Source: Shewanella sp. Isolate11
GTDB taxonomy: Bacteria; Pseudomonadota; Gammaproteobacteria; Enterobacterales; Shewanellaceae
Assembly: GCF_022398315.1 (NCBI RefSeq)
Contig: NZ_JAKEVF010000004.1
Location: forward strand, 256,813-320,812
Direction: 5' to 3'
Length of the DNA: 64,000 nt
Below are positions 8,401-16,662 of the stretch, in pieces. Each line of letters begins with the position of its first letter. Within the stretch, counting starts at the first letter, position 1. The notes under the pieces were generated by a model. The model was not told the DNA's origin and did no database searches. It saw only the letters and a list, made by a program, of their open reading frames with translations. The position numbers were made by a program, and so were the translations under genes.

Positions 8401-10369
8401 TATGGAAGAAACCCTATGTATGTCTACCAACTACAGCATTGCTAACTTCTGTACTATTACCGAGCCTCATGCGGGTCGTTATTTCACCGTATACATGAAC
8501 TTGGCGACTATCTCTACCGGTGAAGTTGACCTAGGACGTGATATCACGATTTCAACGGCTTTAGTGGATGTTGATAATAGTAATTTGACCGTTAGCGCGC
8601 CTGCACAGATCCCAGGTTATGAAGAGTACAACCTAGAGTTAGCTTATAACCTACCTGAAATGGAAGTGGGTGATACCTATTTTGGTGGTTTCGATATTGG
8701 TTCAAATGCCAATGATGCTGGCAACTTAGGTTTTGTTCCTGTGATCATTAATCAGATCGATAAGGATGTTAACTTTAGCGTAAACAAACAAAATGCTAAG
8801 CCTGGTGATGTGCTTGAATTCGAAGTGAGCGTAATTGCGAACAACGAAGAGAGTGCTCGTGATTTTGCCTTAAAAGCGAATTTCCCTGAAGGTATTCAGA
8901 TCATTCCTGACAGCGTTGTAGCATCTCATGCGACTCCTGGTGAGCCGGTATTAGAAGCTAACAGCTTGTCATTGGAAGGGGTTCAAGAAACCACTAAAGA
9001 CGTGGTTCGTAATTACTTGGTCACTAATAACCAGAATGATCCTATGTGTTCATTAACTACGGCAAACTCGCCAACGCCGGGTTATCTTGAGCTGAGGGAA
9101 AACTTTGGTTGGAGAACGCTAGAAGGGGTTGAAGGTGATTATCGTAATACTTTCGAGTACAAGCTAAGTGAGCTGATGAACACCAGTGAAGATATTACTT
9201 TCCCATTCTTCAACAAATACCATGTAGATACGTTGAAATTGAGCCCTGCGGGTCTGTTGAGCTTTAACTCGGCACGTCGTATTCCTTCATTCCATACTGA
9301 GTTCCCTGAAGCGCATAACATGGTACCTGAGTATGTGATCGCGCCTTACTGGGTGGGTGATAACGCTATTCCTCAGCGCTATGATGGTGGCTATGGTGAA
9401 TATCACTTAAATGCCGGTATTACTCCGACTTATACCTATTCACGTGAGTGGTTAGTGCTTGAGTGGGATAATGTTGAGCGTAGCAGAACCCCTGGTCAGC
9501 TGGTGGACTTTGAGATGTTCCTGCGTACGAATATCAACTATGAGCCAGGTGAGTATGAGATGCTGTTTGCTTACGACAATCTGCAGATGGTTGACGATCA
9601 AGGTACTATTGGCTTTAAAGCTGCCGATGGCAGAATTATTGTCGATGGTGATATGCCTATCGATATCAACTTAGGTGATTCGGTGGCCTATAACAACTTA
9701 GGTGATGTGATCAGCGATCAGTTTGTGGTTTGTATGGATTATACCGGTCCTGAGCAGTCACAATTTAATCTTAAGTTTAATGCTTATGTGTCTGAAAAAG
9801 CGGCTGGTACAACTCAAACATTAGTCGTTGAAAACCACCTTGTTGGTTCAGATGTTGAACAGCTTGAACTGCAAGTGGACGTGACTGGTAACATTAATCT
9901 GGCTGATATTGCCAATATCTTCACTGAAGAGAACGAAGAAGTCAGTTTCGAAGTTTACTACTCTGATGAAAATGCAGTTAGTAACATTATCGAAGTGACA
10001 GGTGAGAACTTCTCTGTGGAGATTGATGGCAATGTTTCTGGTAGCAAGGTTACTTTGAAACCTAAGAAACACTTTAACGGTGAAACAGAAGTAACTGTGA
10101 CGGTACGCGATTCAGTTAACTCTGGTGATGCAAGCTCAACCAGCTTCAAGCTCATTGTGGGCTCAGATGGTGTTGAGCTGGGTTGTACCGACTCAAGTGC
10201 CGACAACTACAATAAAGCGGCTAACACCGATGACGGTAGTTGTGAATACGCTGCTGAAGAGGAATCTGAAGAAGCGAATGCGGCTGAAGATAAAAGCGCT
10301 GGTGGTGCATTAGGCTGGTTAGTTTTAGCTTTACTACCATTTGCAATTAGAAGAAGAAAGTCATTCTAA
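5435..10369 (+). CDS. Large secreted subtilisin-like (S8) protease with GlyGly-CTERM tail
   Basis: 1644 residues. In order: signal peptide about 1-25; I9-type propeptide inhibitor about 65-190 (KYIVQLSDAPI); S8 catalytic domain with Asp229 (VVGIIDTG), His304 (HGSHVAGT), oxyanion Asn426 (AAGNSGP) and Ser676 (SGTSMASPHVAG). A PA domain is inserted between Asn and Ser at about 480-640. Then come Fn3/beta-sandwich regions, an acidic DSDGDGLPSMEE segment, a Cys-pair repeat GCTDSSADNYN...DDGSCEY at about 1583-1605, and the tail GGALGWLVLALLPFAIRRRK. Gly-rich motif, one TM segment and a basic end define GlyGly-CTERM, a signal known to be processed by rhombosortase on type II-secreted proteins. It probably acts at the cell surface as a broad protease. 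Monocistronic; terminator at 10453. Confidence 0.93.
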   Translation: MLKLNKVATMVAAALYVGSGAAATDAVKAAGSQDSQWTVAPADYAPQPLPQETYTWENQVNKTIKKQQSIFVAENDVSGVNKYIVQLSDAPISTYNGGIASLASTQKTVSKARLSKAPLNLNQSDIKAYSSYLAQKRATVVSQAQALQGLNVQVGREYSVALNGFVTELTQEEAVRLAKIPGVKRITREKVYELQTFSTPTQTGATSVWSGSALNSSNKGEGMVVGIIDTGINTDHPSFAAVGGDGYQHTNPLGSSFLGDCAASPEYCNDKLIGVYSYPEITQAYSDPVFSESRPAIGEDYNNHGSHVAGTVAGNVLMDVNHVISENTKDGKGIETGLVLPQVSGMAPHANIIAYQVCWPGGSGDPYAGCPTSAIIAAVEQSAIDNVDVINASLGGLEEDPWLEPIEQAFYNAAASGVFVAVAAGNSGPYLQSADHSSPWVTTVAAHTADQIVTFADNGVEQMSGGDTTPPSDIVGATKSFESASGMIVDATNFANPNESYAPNVKNCDSPFPAGTFDLADNPDTADIDESQQDVIVICSRSSKPLIYKADNVKAGGAEGVVITNLYSFQDSNIPGIPYSIPGTLIPSTDGKTLRTWVNSGAGHMGTLSASAGEISDVDKERVANFSGRGPSYFGIDTLFVDIAAPGVDIFAAASDDQPFTSNPYSGEWATLSGTSMASPHVAGAAALLRQSHPYWTPMQVQSALMMTASKTLTNAGYLDNYSDYGELSGLHDAGAGRMHVELADKVGLVLDESMDNMAAANPNLGGYPKNLNTAYMVDNDCPKECSFVRTFTATEDASWTVDTEAWFGDFEISAQPESFSLKAGETQSIVITAKALQNVSAATYTDLTGNQGQVRLVSDNPSSPVLELPIWTYAGDSGLPDYLKINAHRKSSTLNVGPFNTAEITDFTSRSFGLVKGENKTIHTYTDTTGADPFDLIEGEDGAVNPNHIEWTDVPEGAKLLAGSVVGDEYNRVLVFMGQDSDGDGLPSMEETLCMSTNYSIANFCTITEPHAGRYFTVYMNLATISTGEVDLGRDITISTALVDVDNSNLTVSAPAQIPGYEEYNLELAYNLPEMEVGDTYFGGFDIGSNANDAGNLGFVPVIINQIDKDVNFSVNKQNAKPGDVLEFEVSVIANNEESARDFALKANFPEGIQIIPDSVVASHATPGEPVLEANSLSLEGVQETTKDVVRNYLVTNNQNDPMCSLTTANSPTPGYLELRENFGWRTLEGVEGDYRNTFEYKLSELMNTSEDITFPFFNKYHVDTLKLSPAGLLSFNSARRIPSFHTEFPEAHNMVPEYVIAPYWVGDNAIPQRYDGGYGEYHLNAGITPTYTYSREWLVLEWDNVERSRTPGQLVDFEMFLRTNINYEPGEYEMLFAYDNLQMVDDQGTIGFKAADGRIIVDGDMPIDINLGDSVAYNNLGDVISDQFVVCMDYTGPEQSQFNLKFNAYVSEKAAGTTQTLVVENHLVGSDVEQLELQVDVTGNINLADIANIFTEENEEVSFEVYYSDENAVSNIIEVTGENFSVEIDGNVSGSKVTLKPKKHFNGETEVTVTVRDSVNSGDASSTSFKLIVGSDGVELGCTDSSADNYNKAANTDDGSCEYAAEEESEEANAAEDKSAGGALGWLVLALLPFAIRRRKSF

Positions 10370-10452
10370 TTCCAATGCTTAAGCTATTGATATCGATGCT
10401 TTGAGTGGTTGATATCTTTAGCTGTATTAGCTTAGTTGGTAAATGACAAAAT

Positions 10453-10486
10453 AAAAAAGCGAACCCTTCAAAAGGTTCGCTTTTTT
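10453..10486. terminator. Bidirectional terminator between convergent genes
   Basis: Stem AAAAAAGCGAACC / GGTTCGCTTTTTT with an 8-base loop. A-runs and T-runs on both sides let it serve both the subtilase (+) and the DUF3297 gene (-). Confidence 0.9.
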
Positions 10487-10535
10487 TATCTCTGAGGTGT
10501 TATAGCTGGACCTCAGATATGAATCCCTGAGCCGT

Positions 10536-10781
10536 TTAGCGGTAAAACGCTTCTACCGTGCCTTTACGGGTTAACAATAAAGGTTGGCCACGGCGGTCTA
10601 ATGATTTAGTTGAGATCTTCACCCAACCTTCACTAATGCAATATTCCTCGACATCGAAACGCTCTTTGCCATTGAAGCGGATCCCCACGTCGTGCTCGAA
10701 AACCTCAGCCACAAAATGCGGGCTACGCGGATTAACTGATAGACGATCGGGTAATGCGGGTTGTGATGTAGTATCTGTCAT
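10536..10781 (-). CDS. DUF3297 family small protein
   Basis: 81 residues when started at the ATG at 10781 (MTDTTSQPALPDRLSVNP). An in-frame ATG at 10877 would add 32 residues, but that extension looks non-conserved in character and the family as I know it begins close to the PDRLSVNPRSPHF motif, so I prefer 10781; neither start has a strong ribosome-binding site. The family is small, soluble and widespread in proteobacteria, with no established function. The motifs NPRSPHF, VGIRFNG and GWVKI are visible. It converges on the subtilase gene and shares its bidirectional terminator. Confidence 0.75.
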   Translation of the reverse strand: MTDTTSQPALPDRLSVNPRSPHFVAEVFEHDVGIRFNGKERFDVEEYCISEGWVKISTKSLDRRGQPLLLTRKGTVEAFYR

Positions 10782-11037
10782 AGTGCTTGTCTGTGGTGAT
10801 TTAAGTTCGTCGAGTATTGTAGGTAATAGTGGTTTGAGGCTCAAGATATTAACCAGCGAGTGTGAGTTAAATTTCATTAATTGGCTTCAGGTTCAATTTT
10901 GCAACTGATTAAGAGCGATGCTGAAACTAAACAAACCTTATGGATTTAATTTGAACTTAAGTTGGCTGTTGATATTAGGGGTATTTTTCCATTGATTCGT
11001 GTGCCAAATGAACAGGTTTTAATGATTAAAAAACAAA

Positions 11038-11071
11038 ATAAGCTTTACATATAGTAAGTAAAGCTTATCAT
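11038..11071 (+). promoter_or_regulatory. Candidate MarR operator overlapping the promoter
   Basis: Perfect 11-bp inverted repeat ATAAGCTTTAC / GTAAAGCTTAT with a 9-base spacer (11038-11068). Inside it lie a -35-like TTTACA (11044-11049) and, 16 bases on, a -10-like TATCAT (11066-11071). A dimeric repressor bound here would cover the promoter. It lies about 55 bases before marR, a typical arrangement for an autoregulated marR-emrAB operon. Confidence 0.65.
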
Positions 11072-11125
11072 ATTGATTGTGTAAGCAGCCAAAAAATGGC
11101 TGCGAAGCCAATATTCAGGTGATTT

Positions 11126-11566
11126 ATGAAACATTCCACTCAGCAACCTTCGGTTGGTTATCTACTAACAGACATCATTCGACTAGCAAGAAAACAATTT
11201 CAGAACGATCCTCGATTGACTTGCATCACCATGGCGCAGGCGAGGGCGTTGGGGTTGATCTCTCGTTACGAGGGAATTAAGCAAGTTGAATTGGCAGAGC
11301 GACTAGAGATTAAGCCGATGAGCTTGGTTAGAGTCATCGACTCTTTAGTTGATGAGGGCTTAGTCGAGCGTCGTTCAGATCCGAGTGACCGCCGCGCACA
11401 CCTATTGTATCTAGTACCTGCCGCAGAAGAGCGTATGGAGAAGGTACGTTGTGTCAGTCAAGATATCTGGGCGCGAGGTTTGGATGGTTTTAGCACATCA
11501 CAAGTTAATGAGTTTATTGCAAGCTTGGAGCAGATCCATAGCAATCTGTCCAAGGGAAATGAGTAG
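11126..11566 (+). CDS. MarR family transcriptional regulator
   Basis: 146 residues, the usual MarR length. A winged-helix domain is clear: the helix-turn-helix around KQVELAERLEIKPMSLVRVI, then the wing with the conserved DxRD-like segment RRSDPSDRRAHLLYL. These regulators are cytoplasmic dimers that normally repress neighbouring efflux genes and release DNA when they bind phenolic or lipophilic compounds. It is first in an operon with emrA (8-base gap) and emrB. A strong inverted repeat over the promoter at 11038 is its likely operator, so autoregulation is expected. It resembles the SlyA/EmrR branch; the inducer is unknown. Confidence 0.9.
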   Translation: MKHSTQQPSVGYLLTDIIRLARKQFQNDPRLTCITMAQARALGLISRYEGIKQVELAERLEIKPMSLVRVIDSLVDEGLVERRSDPSDRRAHLLYLVPAAEERMEKVRCVSQDIWARGLDGFSTSQVNEFIASLEQIHSNLSKGNE

Positions 11567-11574
11567 GTATCAGT

Positions 11575-12642
11575 ATGTCAGAAGTTAATCAACAAATAGC
11601 GCCAGTGGAGTTAGCTCCTAAAGCGAGTAAGGCTAAGCGTTGGCTATTGTTGTTTGTGGTTCCTGTGGTCGTTGTTCTGGGGTGTGGCGCAGCTTACCTG
11701 CATGGTGGCCGTTATGTAGAAACCGACAATGCCTATGTTAAGGCCGATAAAACCAGTATCGCCGCCGAAGTGTCAGGTGTGGTTATTGATGTGCCTGTGG
11801 TGGAAAATCAGCAAGTAAAAGCGGGTCAACTGCTGCTGAAAATCGATCCTAAGCCTTATGAAATTGCGGTTGAGCAGGCCAAGGCTAACTTAAGTGATGT
11901 GAATACTAGCCTAACAGCGCTTAAAGCCGAGTATGATAGCAAGCAGGCTAATATCGAGGTCGAGCAGAGTCAGTATCAATATCTGCAACGCGAACAGCTT
12001 CGTCAGCAAGATCTACTGACTAAGAAGTATACCTCTCAGGCTGATTTTGACAGCGCCAAGCAGAAAACGCGTATGGCTGAGTTACAGATCCAAGCATTGA
12101 GAAAAGATTTAAAGCAGTTAGTTGAAAGCTTGGGCGGTGATGTAAATGCGCCGATTAGTCAACATCCTAAATATCTAAGTGCCCTCGCGGCCTTAGATAA
12201 AGCACAAAACGATCTGCGCCATGTAGATGTGTATGCTCCTACCGATGGTGTGGTGACTAAAGTGGCGAAAAAAGGCCAGTATATGACACCTGGCAGCTTG
12301 ACCATGATGATGGTGGCCGATCACAACCTGTGGGTCGAAGCCAACTTTACCGAGACCGAAGTTTCTTATATGAAAGTGGGTCAGTCGGTTGAGATTAAAG
12401 TGGACTACGCTCCTGACTTTGAATGGACGGGGAAAGTTGAAAGTATTAGCCCTGCCACTGGCTCTGAGTATTCGGTTATTCCCGCTGAAAATGCCACGGG
12501 TAACTGGGTGAAAATTACTCAGCGCGTGCCGGTACGCATCTATATTGGTAGTGCCGATAAAGCCAATGCGCCGCAATTGCGTGCTGGACTCAGCACCATA
12601 GTCACCGTTGATACTCAGCATCAACGTCATCTATCGCTATAA
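11575..12642 (+). CDS. emrA: EmrA/HlyD-type membrane fusion protein
   Basis: 355 residues. One N-terminal membrane segment (about 22-43, WLLLFVVPVVVVLGCGAAYL), then the biotinyl-lipoyl-like half motif ETDNAYVKADKTSIAAEVSG, a coiled-coil hairpin about 95-180, the second lipoyl half (DLRHVDVYAPTDGVVTK), and a beta-barrel domain. This is the HlyD/EmrA periplasmic adaptor that links an inner-membrane pump to an outer-membrane channel of the TolC type. It lies between marR and the EmrB-type pump, and no outer-membrane component is encoded here, so a TolC elsewhere is presumed. Substrates are probably hydrophobic drugs or toxic organic acids. Confidence 0.92.
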   Translation: MSEVNQQIAPVELAPKASKAKRWLLLFVVPVVVVLGCGAAYLHGGRYVETDNAYVKADKTSIAAEVSGVVIDVPVVENQQVKAGQLLLKIDPKPYEIAVEQAKANLSDVNTSLTALKAEYDSKQANIEVEQSQYQYLQREQLRQQDLLTKKYTSQADFDSAKQKTRMAELQIQALRKDLKQLVESLGGDVNAPISQHPKYLSALAALDKAQNDLRHVDVYAPTDGVVTKVAKKGQYMTPGSLTMMMVADHNLWVEANFTETEVSYMKVGQSVEIKVDYAPDFEWTGKVESISPATGSEYSVIPAENATGNWVKITQRVPVRIYIGSADKANAPQLRAGLSTIVTVDTQHQRHLSL

Positions 12643-12658
12643 ATTGGCTGAAACGATA

Positions 12659-14173
12659 ATGCAAACCTCAACCGCCGCGCCTGAAAAGGAAGCAGCCGTT
12701 AATAAGACTTTCGTTGCCCTATCGGTGATGTTAGCCACTATTATGCAGGCGCTGGATACCACGATAGCCAATGTGGCATTACCACACATGCAAGGTTCGA
12801 TGAGTGCGACTCAAGATCAGATCTCTTGGGTGCTGACCTCTTATATTGTTGCGGCCGCTATTGCCATGCCTCTGACGGGATTAGTGGCGGCGCGTATCGG
12901 TCGTAGACGTTTATTTCTTTATTCTGTGATTGGTTTTACCTTCGCCTCGGTGCTGTGTGGTGCGGCGCAATCTCTAGATCAAATTATCCTGTTTCGTTTG
13001 CTTCAAGGGATCTTTGGCGCCAGCTTAGTGCCGCTATCTCAGTCGGTATTACTCGATACTTATCCTCCAGAAAAGCATGGCTCAGCCATGGCGATGTGGG
13101 GCGTGGGTGTGATGGTGGGACCCATTTTAGGCCCTTCTCTTGGTGGTTGGTTAACCGAGTATTACAACTGGCGCTGGGTATTTTACATCAATGTGCCGTT
13201 TGGCATCTTAGCTTGGATGGGCATTGCGGCATTTGTTAAAGAGACCAAGCTCGACCCTTCACGTAAATTCGACATGTTTGGCTTTGCCTTGCTTGCGTTA
13301 GCGATCGGTAGCTTGCAGATGTTCCTCGATCGGGGCGAGTCGCAAAACTGGTTGGCCAGTTTAGAGATCAATATCGAGATTGGCCTGGCAGTGATCGCCT
13401 TTTATATGTTTATCGTGCATATGTTTACAGCTAAGTCGCCCTTTTTAGATCCCTTGATGTTTAAAGACAGGAACTTCGTCGTCGGTTTGATGTTCGCCTT
13501 TATTCTTGGGGTGATCTTACTGGCGACCATGGCGTTATTACCGCCCTTTTTGCAAAATTTGATGGGCTATCCTGTACTGGATGTTGGTTTGTTATTAACG
13601 CCACGAGGTTTCGGTACTATGGCGGGCATGATGGTGGTGGGGCGCCTGTCGGGTAAAGTCGATCTGCGTTATTTAATCACTATCGGTGTGCTGTTAATGA
13701 TTATCTCTCTGTGGGAGATGTCGCTGTTCTCTGTGGATATTACCCGTAGCGATATTATTCGTACCGGAGTTGTTCAAGGCGTAGGCTTAGGCTTGGTGTT
13801 TGTGCCGTTATCGACACTGGCTTTTTCGAGCTTGCCTGGCCATTTTAGAAATGAAGGCACGGCTTTGTTTAGCTTGATCCGTAATATAGGTAGCAGTATC
13901 GGTATTTCGGTGGTGATGACTTATTTGTCTCACAATGTGCAGTTGAATCACGCCGCCTTTGCTGGCTATATCAACCCCTTCAATGTGGCCTTGATGGAGG
14001 GAGTTAACCAAGGCATTTATGATATTTCCACCACCAAAGGATTAGTGGCTGTCGATGCTATGGTGAATCAACAAGCGGCGATTTTAGCTTATCTGCAAGA
14101 TTTCCGTTTTATGATGTTTCTTTGTGTTGCTATGTTGCCGCTATTACTATTGCTGGATAAACCAAAGCACTAA
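12659..14173 (+). CDS. emrB: EmrB/QacA-type (DHA2) MFS efflux pump
   Basis: 504 residues with about 14 hydrophobic segments, typical of DHA2 drug:H+ antiporters. Family motifs: LDTTIANVALPHM in TM1, WVLTSYIVAAAIAMPLTG in TM2, the motif A loop GRRRLF, and the motif C-like GPILGPSLGGWLT in TM5. I start it at ATG 12659 (MQTSTAAPEK), 16 bases after the emrA stop. A longer frame from 12608 overlaps emrA and adds an unlikely 17 residues. It works in the inner membrane together with EmrA. The marR-emrA-emrB operon is a standard drug-resistance unit. Confidence 0.92.
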   Translation: MQTSTAAPEKEAAVNKTFVALSVMLATIMQALDTTIANVALPHMQGSMSATQDQISWVLTSYIVAAAIAMPLTGLVAARIGRRRLFLYSVIGFTFASVLCGAAQSLDQIILFRLLQGIFGASLVPLSQSVLLDTYPPEKHGSAMAMWGVGVMVGPILGPSLGGWLTEYYNWRWVFYINVPFGILAWMGIAAFVKETKLDPSRKFDMFGFALLALAIGSLQMFLDRGESQNWLASLEINIEIGLAVIAFYMFIVHMFTAKSPFLDPLMFKDRNFVVGLMFAFILGVILLATMALLPPFLQNLMGYPVLDVGLLLTPRGFGTMAGMMVVGRLSGKVDLRYLITIGVLLMIISLWEMSLFSVDITRSDIIRTGVVQGVGLGLVFVPLSTLAFSSLPGHFRNEGTALFSLIRNIGSSIGISVVMTYLSHNVQLNHAAFAGYINPFNVALMEGVNQGIYDISTTKGLVAVDAMVNQQAAILAYLQDFRFMMFLCVAMLPLLLLLDKPKH

Positions 14174-14321
14174 GTGTGTGTTTAGCATTAAATTACTTAG
14201 AACTATTATTTTGCTATTTCCATTTTTTATAAAGTAAGATTCGCTCAGGTGAGTGATAAGTTCGCGTAATGTGCTTAACTCAGAGTGGTAATGGTTACAA
14301 GGTTGTAGAAGGAATTAATTG

Positions 14322-16457
14322 ATGAATAAAACGCTTTCGATGTTCGCGGCAGGCATATTGGCTGCCTTATTAACTGGCTGCGGTGGTAGTGACTCTTCTA
14401 CAGATAGCTCTGAGGTCGATACTGGAGGTATTGGAACCGATCAGGGAACAGATCAAGGCACGGGTCAGGATGGTGGTAGTTCAGTATCGAGCCTATCTCC
14501 CATTGCCGAGTATGTATTTACGGCTGTTGAAAATAAGATTGCACCAGGTAAAAGTACTGAGGCCGGAAACTGTAGTGGCAATATTGATGTTGAAGATAGC
14601 ATTGCCGATCTCAATGTTTACGCGGTTTATTATCAAAATGGGTGTTATACCGATGGGCGATATAACAACAATGACTACCCGATAGCTTATGGTCAATTAA
14701 GCTTTGATGATAGTCATTATGATGCTTATCAAGTTTCGCCATCACAAGTCGCAGCGACTAACTTTGTCGGTAGTCATCATAAAGTGCAAATGAAGTTTAG
14801 TGCTGCTGATGATTACGCCGTCTATAACTATAACAGTCAAACTCATCGTTTTACCCAGTTAGGTCAAGTGACTGCCACAACGGCAGGTGACTATACGCCA
14901 CTTCCTTTTATCGATTTAGATACCTTGAGCGAAACACTGACATTTGTGGTAATGCCGACATCGGCTGATAAACCGACAACCATGCAGGCTCTGGGACAGA
15001 ATGTGCAAGGGGCTTATTTATCAACCATGACCGGGATTGCTGATATTAACCTCTATAGTATTCAGTTAGATGATGCTTTGAACCCGAAAGCCGCGGAGGA
15101 CTTTAATCAAGGTCCAAGTAAACATAATAATGTTTATGGTCAAAATCACTATTTTGACCTTTTTGGATTAAGTGACGGTGGTATCGGGGCTATTTGGCAA
15201 GATAAAGCCAGTTATCAATATTATTTCACTCGTCTCAATGCATCTCAGGCAAGTAATACGATTGAATTACCTGCAGCGCCAGCCAGTGGTGACTTTATGT
15301 TAGCGGGGGCGACGGCCGATACCAGTGATAACCTTTATTATCTATTAATTGAGGCTGGTACGCAGAGCCATGATTTAGTGGCGTGGCTGATGAAAACAGA
15401 CCTTAATGGCAAAATGTTACTGCAACAAGATGTCACCGCAACGATAGATGAGTTAGCCACATTTGGTGATTTACCCAGTGCAAGTAATCAAGCTGTGCTT
15501 AAGGTATTAGGTAATCAACTTGGGGTGATCTATTCAGGCACTCATCAAAATGGTCATCAATGGGCAGAAGTTGAGATTTTCAATACTGATACATTAGCGC
15601 TAATTAAAGATCATGGGCAAACAGCGAGTCATTCCTTTAGTCAGATTTTAACGACTAGCCAAGATGAAAGTCAGTTCTTGTCGCTGGATCTGGGGGACAA
15701 TTATCCTCGTGGGATCTTGTTGTCTCGTTTCGATGCGACCAGCAAGCAATCGCGCGCTGTATACAGCTACAAGACTGCTCACAGCACGAGTCCGAATGGT
15801 TTCGGTGTGTTAGGTCAAAACGCCAAGGGTGAAACCACGTATAAGTGGAGCAACGATAATAAAATTTATACTGAGCTGGGTGGTCTAGTTGATACCGGTA
15901 ATGGCTATCTGGTGTTTTTCGCTTCTGAACACGATAGTAATGGCAAGGTGTTAGATAATGCTCAGGCGGTGGATTACCTTAATAACGCGCGTAATCTAGG
16001 GGTAGTGAAAGTTGTTAGTGATTTTGAAAATGCTTCTGGTTCAGGCACTCAAATCAGTGATGATTTGATGATGTTATCGGGTGATTATCCTGCAGAAACA
16101 GGCTCTTTCTATAACTTCAGTGGTGGAGAATCCTTACAACGCGTAGCGGGAATACACTGGTTGACTCAATTAGATCCACAAGATCTTGAGCATAATGTTT
16201 CGCGAGTGAAAACCCTGTCCTTACCGGGGAAAGACCAGGTGTTAGTGTTGTGGGAAGAGTGGTCACAAACCGATTATCTCACTACTAAGGCGATGCTAGT
16301 TGGTTTCGATGCGATTCAAGTTGGTTCAACTTATGAGTTACCCAACCTGAGGCTTAATCGTCGTGATGAACTCTTGTATCAATCTGGCTCTGTTTGGTCG
16401 GTTAGCGGTAATAGTGCCGACCATTCATTACAGGTGTTGGAGTTTAAATTACTCTAG
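14322..16457 (+). CDS. Lipoprotein of unknown function
   Basis: 711 residues from the ATG at 14322, with AGAAGGA about 9 bases upstream. A lipoprotein signal peptide ends in LLTGC, so Cys20 should be lipidated; the next residues are Gly/Ser, which suggests outer-membrane sorting rather than Asp+2 retention. A low-complexity Ser/Gly/Asp/Thr linker follows (to about 60), then a long mostly beta-rich region with no catalytic motif I recognise. Two Cys (near residues 86 and 109) could form a disulfide. I do not recognise the family. It stands alone, between the emrB end and a terminator at 16511. The repeated beta-strand character would fit a propeller-like or surface-exposed domain, but that is a guess. 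Confidence 0.8.
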   Translation: MNKTLSMFAAGILAALLTGCGGSDSSTDSSEVDTGGIGTDQGTDQGTGQDGGSSVSSLSPIAEYVFTAVENKIAPGKSTEAGNCSGNIDVEDSIADLNVYAVYYQNGCYTDGRYNNNDYPIAYGQLSFDDSHYDAYQVSPSQVAATNFVGSHHKVQMKFSAADDYAVYNYNSQTHRFTQLGQVTATTAGDYTPLPFIDLDTLSETLTFVVMPTSADKPTTMQALGQNVQGAYLSTMTGIADINLYSIQLDDALNPKAAEDFNQGPSKHNNVYGQNHYFDLFGLSDGGIGAIWQDKASYQYYFTRLNASQASNTIELPAAPASGDFMLAGATADTSDNLYYLLIEAGTQSHDLVAWLMKTDLNGKMLLQQDVTATIDELATFGDLPSASNQAVLKVLGNQLGVIYSGTHQNGHQWAEVEIFNTDTLALIKDHGQTASHSFSQILTTSQDESQFLSLDLGDNYPRGILLSRFDATSKQSRAVYSYKTAHSTSPNGFGVLGQNAKGETTYKWSNDNKIYTELGGLVDTGNGYLVFFASEHDSNGKVLDNAQAVDYLNNARNLGVVKVVSDFENASGSGTQISDDLMMLSGDYPAETGSFYNFSGGESLQRVAGIHWLTQLDPQDLEHNVSRVKTLSLPGKDQVLVLWEEWSQTDYLTTKAMLVGFDAIQVGSTYELPNLRLNRRDELLYQSGSVWSVSGNSADHSLQVLEFKLL

Positions 16458-16510
16458 TTGAATGACACTAGGCTTGGTTTAGTCCCGTCAAGATAGACCG
16501 TATGTTACTT

Positions 16511-16545
16511 AAAAATGTCAGCAATAATATGCTGGCATTTTTGTT
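16511..16545 (+). terminator. Rho-independent terminator after the lipoprotein gene
   Basis: 13-bp stem AAAAATGTCAGCA / TGCTGGCATTTTT (one G-T pair), 6-base loop, continuing into TTTGTTTGTTT. Confidence 0.85.
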
Positions 16546-16662
16546 TGTTTATCGGTTTATTTAGTGCAATGGGCAATAAACCCAAGACTAATGGTCTAAA
16601 AACACCGATAATTCACCCCATCAGTTTTACAGGCTAACGCCGCGCATCACCGGATACCTTCA

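Noticed and set aside
10558..10908. A 116-codon plus-strand frame opposite the DUF3297 gene
   Set aside because: The minus-strand protein has clear family motifs; the plus frame shows none.
12608..12658. An earlier start for emrB overlapping emrA
   Set aside because: The extra residues do not fit the family start; ATG 12659 follows the emrA stop cleanly.
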